This document shows, in pieces, positions 60,780-64,000 of a stretch of DNA of 64,000 bases (within the stretch, counting starts at the first letter, position 1; the number at the start of each line of letters is the position of its first letter). Location of the stretch: assembly GCA_932294295.1 (NCBI GenBank), contig OW028573.1, forward strand, positions 2,118,001 through 2,182,000. The letters are read 5' to 3'. A model generated the notes under the pieces. It worked only from the letters and a program-made list of their open reading frames with translations. It was not told the DNA's origin and did not search any database. The position numbers and the translations under genes were made by a program. Source of the stretch: Alitta virens (lineage: Eukaryota; Annelida; Polychaeta; Phyllodocida; Nereididae).

Positions 60780-61710
60780 GCTTGACCTCTCTGTCGCTTT
60801 CTGTGGTAGATAAACGACGTTTTAGAAGCTCGAAGTCCTTGTGAGAGTCCTTAGTTGCACGCTGGAGTCCTTCGTCAGAGTTGCTGGGATCACTTCGATC
60901 CTTGCGCTTCCTTAGGCTGGGATCCACGTGCACCACCTTGCGGTGCCCTCCTCCTAGTCCTGCTTGACCTCCTTGTCTCTTCCGAAGAGAGCTGTCAATA
61001 TGCACCGACTTCTCAGAGTTTCCCTGTCTGTCGTTGGATCCTTTTCTCTTCCTGTTCTGTCGCCGTGGTGGATCACTGTCACTATCATCCGCGTAGTACT
61101 GGCTCTGCTTGGCGTGTCTGGACAAGTAGGGACGATGCCGCTTACTGTTATGTCCACTTGGGAGAGGCTTGTTATAGTCATCTCCACTCGTATCAGAGGA
61201 CCTTGGCCGCCGCTTCCTATTGGCTGTTGGCTGCAGAGGCTGGTCATCAGACATGCTCCACTCATGCTCGGACAAAGGTTGATCCCCAGAGTGCGAGGGG
61301 GCGGAGTTTGCCCCTGACCCTGGTCCCTCCCTTATCGGCGCAGGGGGCGGATCCTGAGCTTCCTCTGGCAGGGCAGGGGGCAGCTGCCATGGCCTGGGAG
61401 CGATAGTCCTATTGTTGATTTTCCTTTTTGGCCTGGGGCGTATTTGGTCCCACGCCACCTCAGCATCCACCACTCTCACTTTCTCACGGTTCAACACCTT
61501 CTGCTTGCCAGTGGGCTGGTGTGTTATCCACACCACCTTCCCTCGTGTCTGAGTAACTAGCCATTCTGGATCCCACCTGCTTGTCAAAGTCAGGGGCTCC
61601 TCCGCTTTGATCACCACTGCATCTCCCACCTTTACGTCAGAAGCATTGGCCCTCAAGGCCAGCCTCTCCCTGTTATATTTCCTAGATTCTTCTGTGAGAT
61701 GTTGAGCCGT
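60727..61710 (-). CDS. Integrase C-terminal segment and basic tail (continuation of pol after an in-frame stop)
   Basis: In the same frame as the upstream pol and separated from it by one TGA codon (61711-61713). The N-terminal part (about 70 residues, KVGDAVVIKAEE, WDPEWLVTQ) resembles the SH3-like integrase C-terminal domain. The rest is Pro/Arg/Ser/Asp rich with repeated motifs VHIDSSLRKRQ and VHVDPSLRKRK, and ends overlapping env. No ATG follows the stop at the right place, so it is best seen as the 3' part of one interrupted frame. The tail may bind nucleic acid or act as a nuclear localisation signal; this is inference. Confidence 0.65.
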   Translation of the reverse strand, partial: TAQHLTEESRKYNRERLALRANASDVKVGDAVVIKAEEPLTLTSRWDPEWLVTQTRGKVVWITHQPTGKQKVLNREKVRVVDAEVAWDQIRPRPKRKINNRTIAPRPWQLPPALPEEAQDPPPAPIREGPGSGANSAPSHSGDQPLSEHEWSMSDDQPLQPTANRKRRPRSSDTSGDDYNKPLPSGHNSKRHRPYLSRHAKQSQYYADDSDSDPPRRQNRKRKGSNDRQGNSEKSVHIDSSLRKRQGGQAGLGGGHRKVVHVDPSLRKRKDRSDPSNSDEGLQRATKDSHKDFELLKRRLSTTESDREVKHAKDDDSPQEDSAPETL

Positions 61711-64000
61711 TCAAATCGCCTCATACAGTTCATGAAGCCTGCCATAGACCATGTCTCCTGAGGACAGGGCCCTATGTAGAGGCAGTCGCGGTCTGCGTCC
61801 ATAATGCAGGAAAAATGGGGAATGTTGAGTCACATCGGACACGGCACAATTGTAGCACAGTACTGCAGGTCCCAACTGCTCCTGCCACAATGATGTGTCA
61901 TTATTAACCAATTTGCCCACAATTTCCTTCAGTGTCCGATTAAACCGCTCAATTCTGCCATTAGACTGCGGGTGATATGGAGTCGTCCTTTTATGTTTCA
62001 CTCCCACGGCTGACAAATATTGTGTGAAAGCCAGGGCATTGAATTCCCTGCCTTGGTCGGTCAATACAGTGTCCACATATCCATGCCTGGGGAAGTATTC
62101 CTGATGTAATCTGGCCCACACACATTCACTAGTCTTCCTGGGAAGTGGGTAACACTCTGCATAGCCAGAAGCATGGTCAATTATGGTCAATATGTAATTA
62201 TTCCCCTGATTTGAAGTTATCAGGGGGCCAACCAAGTCTAGGGACACATATTGTCCTATGCTTTTGGCAAGAGGCATTTCTCCCATCGGTGCATGCTCCT
62301 TCTTCTTCCGATGGACCAGACACGTGGCGCACTTCAGGACCCAATTCTTTACATCTGCCCTCATCCCAGGCCACACATAGCTCTCTTGCACCTTACGCAT
62401 TGTTTTTACATAAGCCATGTGACCTACCTCCAGGTGAGCCTGTCCTATCAGCATCTCTCTATATTTTTCTGGCACCACTAGGCGGTGATACTCAGCCGCA
62501 TACTGATAGGGTTTCTGTATTGAGTATAGGAGCCCATCAATGACCTCATAGGGACTGTCTGGGTCATGTCCCTCTCCCCACTGCTCCATAGTCCTCTGTG
62601 CTGCCTGCACTTCTGCAGGCACTAGGCCACTTCCTAGCACTGGCATGACTTCATCAGCTGGCAAGCCAGGAGGCAATTCGTCACCCAGTCTCCATTCATC
62701 GATGTCAAAGGTGTCCAGCCTCTCTGGCCTAATCCTGGACAACATGTCGGCCCTCACATTCAATTTTCCTTTCCGGTATTGCACTTTACAACCATATTCA
62801 GCAAGCAGCACCGCCCATCTTTGAATCTTGGTATTTTGCATCTCCTTCGTGAATAATGAAGTTAGGGGCTTATGGTCAGTGTAGGCTTCAAACTTAGCAC
62901 CCCATAGATAGGGCCTGAACACCTTCAGGGCTGTTATGAGCGCAAAGGCTTCACGCTCTATTGCAGCCCATCTCCGCTGGGTGGGTGACAGCAACCTGGA
63001 TAGATAACTGATGGGCCGTTCCACCCCCGTTTCCGGATCCCTCTGGCAGAGTATGGCCCCTATGGCTATGTCACTTGCATCAGTGTGTAGCAAGTAGGGA
63101 TCTTTCGTGCGAGGGTGGGCCATGACATGCTCGCTGACCAGCAACTCTTTTAGCTTCTCGAACCCTCTTCTTTCTGGCTCTCCCCACTGAAACCTGGCGT
63201 GTTTACGGGTCATGGCTACCAATGGTTCAGACATCTCCGCGTAATTGGGCATGCATGAGCGATAATATCCAGTCATGCCCAAAAATGATCTGATATCTTT
63301 GACAGTTTTTGGGGGAGACATCCGACTGATGGCAGAGACCTTATCTGGATCCGCCCGCAGTCCCTTGCCGGTTACCACATACCCCAACAATTTCACTTCA
63401 CTTTGCCCGAATGTACATTTCTTGGGGTTTAATGTTAAGTGGTATTCTTTGAACCGATCTACCACTGCTTGTAAATGCCTCGCGTGCGTCACCACGTCTG
63501 GGCTGTAGACCACCACGTCGTCCACGTATATCATACAGCACTGCCCAATCAATCCTCTGAGGACCTCGTCCATGGCCCTTTGAAAGGCGGCGGTCGCGTT
63601 CGACAACCCCATCGGCATCGTGGTGAATTCAAACAGTCCTCGGAAGCACGTGAACGCTGTCTTCTCCATGCTGGTCTGCTCCAGGGGCAGTTGATAGAAG
63701 CCTGATTTGAGATCGAGCGTGGAGTATATGGCAGACCCATGCAATTGATCAAAAACGTCCTGTATCAAAGGCACAGGATAGCAGTCTTTCTTGGTTATTG
63801 TATTGAGCTTAGTAAAGTCTATACAGAACCTGGGACCATCTGAGGGATCCTTCTTTTCCACCAACACCACTGGTGATGCCCAAGGAGACTTGGAAGGCAC
63901 AATCACTCCTTGATCCAACAGTTCATCGATTTTTAGGCCAAGTGCTTCTCGCTTCATAAACGGCACCCTATAGGCCCTTTGCTTTATAGGTGCACCTGAG
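61711..64000 (-). CDS. pol: Gypsy-type pol: reverse transcriptase, RNase H, integrase (partial, cut by window edge)
   Basis: The frame is open from the right edge of the window to the TGA at 61711-61713; the protease and gag portions lie outside. Order: RT (VPFMKREALGLKIDELLDQG, then FCIDFTKLN, catalytic YVDD), RNase H (TDASDIAIGA) and integrase with an HHCC zinc finger (HLEVGH...CATC), the acidic catalytic residues in SLDLVGP and LTDQGREF, and the third in PQSNGRIERFNR. RT-RH-IN order marks a Ty3/Gypsy element. All catalytic motifs are present, so it may be young. Together with env downstream it forms a minus-strand element. Confidence 0.9.
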   Translation of the reverse strand, partial: SGAPIKQRAYRVPFMKREALGLKIDELLDQGVIVPSKSPWASPVVLVEKKDPSDGPRFCIDFTKLNTITKKDCYPVPLIQDVFDQLHGSAIYSTLDLKSGFYQLPLEQTSMEKTAFTCFRGLFEFTTMPMGLSNATAAFQRAMDEVLRGLIGQCCMIYVDDVVVYSPDVVTHARHLQAVVDRFKEYHLTLNPKKCTFGQSEVKLLGYVVTGKGLRADPDKVSAISRMSPPKTVKDIRSFLGMTGYYRSCMPNYAEMSEPLVAMTRKHARFQWGEPERRGFEKLKELLVSEHVMAHPRTKDPYLLHTDASDIAIGAILCQRDPETGVERPISYLSRLLSPTQRRWAAIEREAFALITALKVFRPYLWGAKFEAYTDHKPLTSLFTKEMQNTKIQRWAVLLAEYGCKVQYRKGKLNVRADMLSRIRPERLDTFDIDEWRLGDELPPGLPADEVMPVLGSGLVPAEVQAAQRTMEQWGEGHDPDSPYEVIDGLLYSIQKPYQYAAEYHRLVVPEKYREMLIGQAHLEVGHMAYVKTMRKVQESYVWPGMRADVKNWVLKCATCLVHRKKKEHAPMGEMPLAKSIGQYVSLDLVGPLITSNQGNNYILTIIDHASGYAECYPLPRKTSECVWARLHQEYFPRHGYVDTVLTDQGREFNALAFTQYLSAVGVKHKRTTPYHPQSNGRIERFNRTLKEIVGKLVNNDTSLWQEQLGPAVLCYNCAVSDVTQHSPFFLHYGRRPRLPLHRALSSGDMVYGRLHELYEAI

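Noticed and set aside
60855..61406. 183-aa plus-strand frame
   Set aside because: Antisense shadow of the pol tail, with no domain.

Overview
This window is eukaryotic nuclear DNA from an invertebrate animal. Three spliced, plus-strand genes with GT-AG introns lie in AT-rich sequence full of microsatellites, foldback elements, a tRNA-derived SINE, LINE fragments, a DIRS-type fragment and an env-bearing Gypsy-type element. The protein families (Ig-TIR receptor of IL-1R type, NACHT-WD40 proteins) and a SINE/LINE tail carrying CGTTAAAC suggest a lophotrochozoan, most likely a mollusc. That placement is inference. All exon joins are predicted from splice sites, reading phase and paralogue comparison, not from transcripts.

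Layout. 1-17.8 kb holds no gene I can support. It holds foldback elements, a TIR-bounded element with a nearly perfect 1,015-bp internal tandem duplication (4421-6574), a MITE (9054-9466), two LINE 3' ends (11.5-11.9 and 13.9-14.5 kb), a long inverted repeat (14495-14849), and a 1.3-kb TIR element containing a decayed Cys-rich coding region (15736-17033). 17862-27325 is a complete seven-exon gene for a single-pass receptor with signal peptide, Ig domains and a TIR domain. 31946-42595 and 45881-51957 are tandem paralogues coding for proteins of about 1,696 and 1,754 aa: DUF4062-like N-terminus, NACHT NTPase, then a WD40-rich C-terminal half. Exon lengths and phases match almost exactly. 52-64 kb is repeat-dominated: a tRNA-like SINE, a foldback element, a DIRS-type fragment interrupted by a 5'-truncated LINE with a 14-bp target duplication, and a minus-strand Gypsy-type pol plus F-like env that runs off the right edge.

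How the genes may work together. An Ig-TIR receptor beside two NACHT-WD40 genes looks like an innate-immunity neighbourhood: a membrane receptor that would signal through TIR adaptors, next to predicted intracellular NTPase sensors. The most notable protein feature is that both NACHT-WD40 paralogues end in a canonical CaaX box (CVLS and CIVL) after a shared Ser-Arg-Ala. This predicts prenylated, membrane-tethered sensors, possibly with different lipids. The receptor is also unusual: six exact 21-bp units are inserted inside its TIR domain just before box 3.
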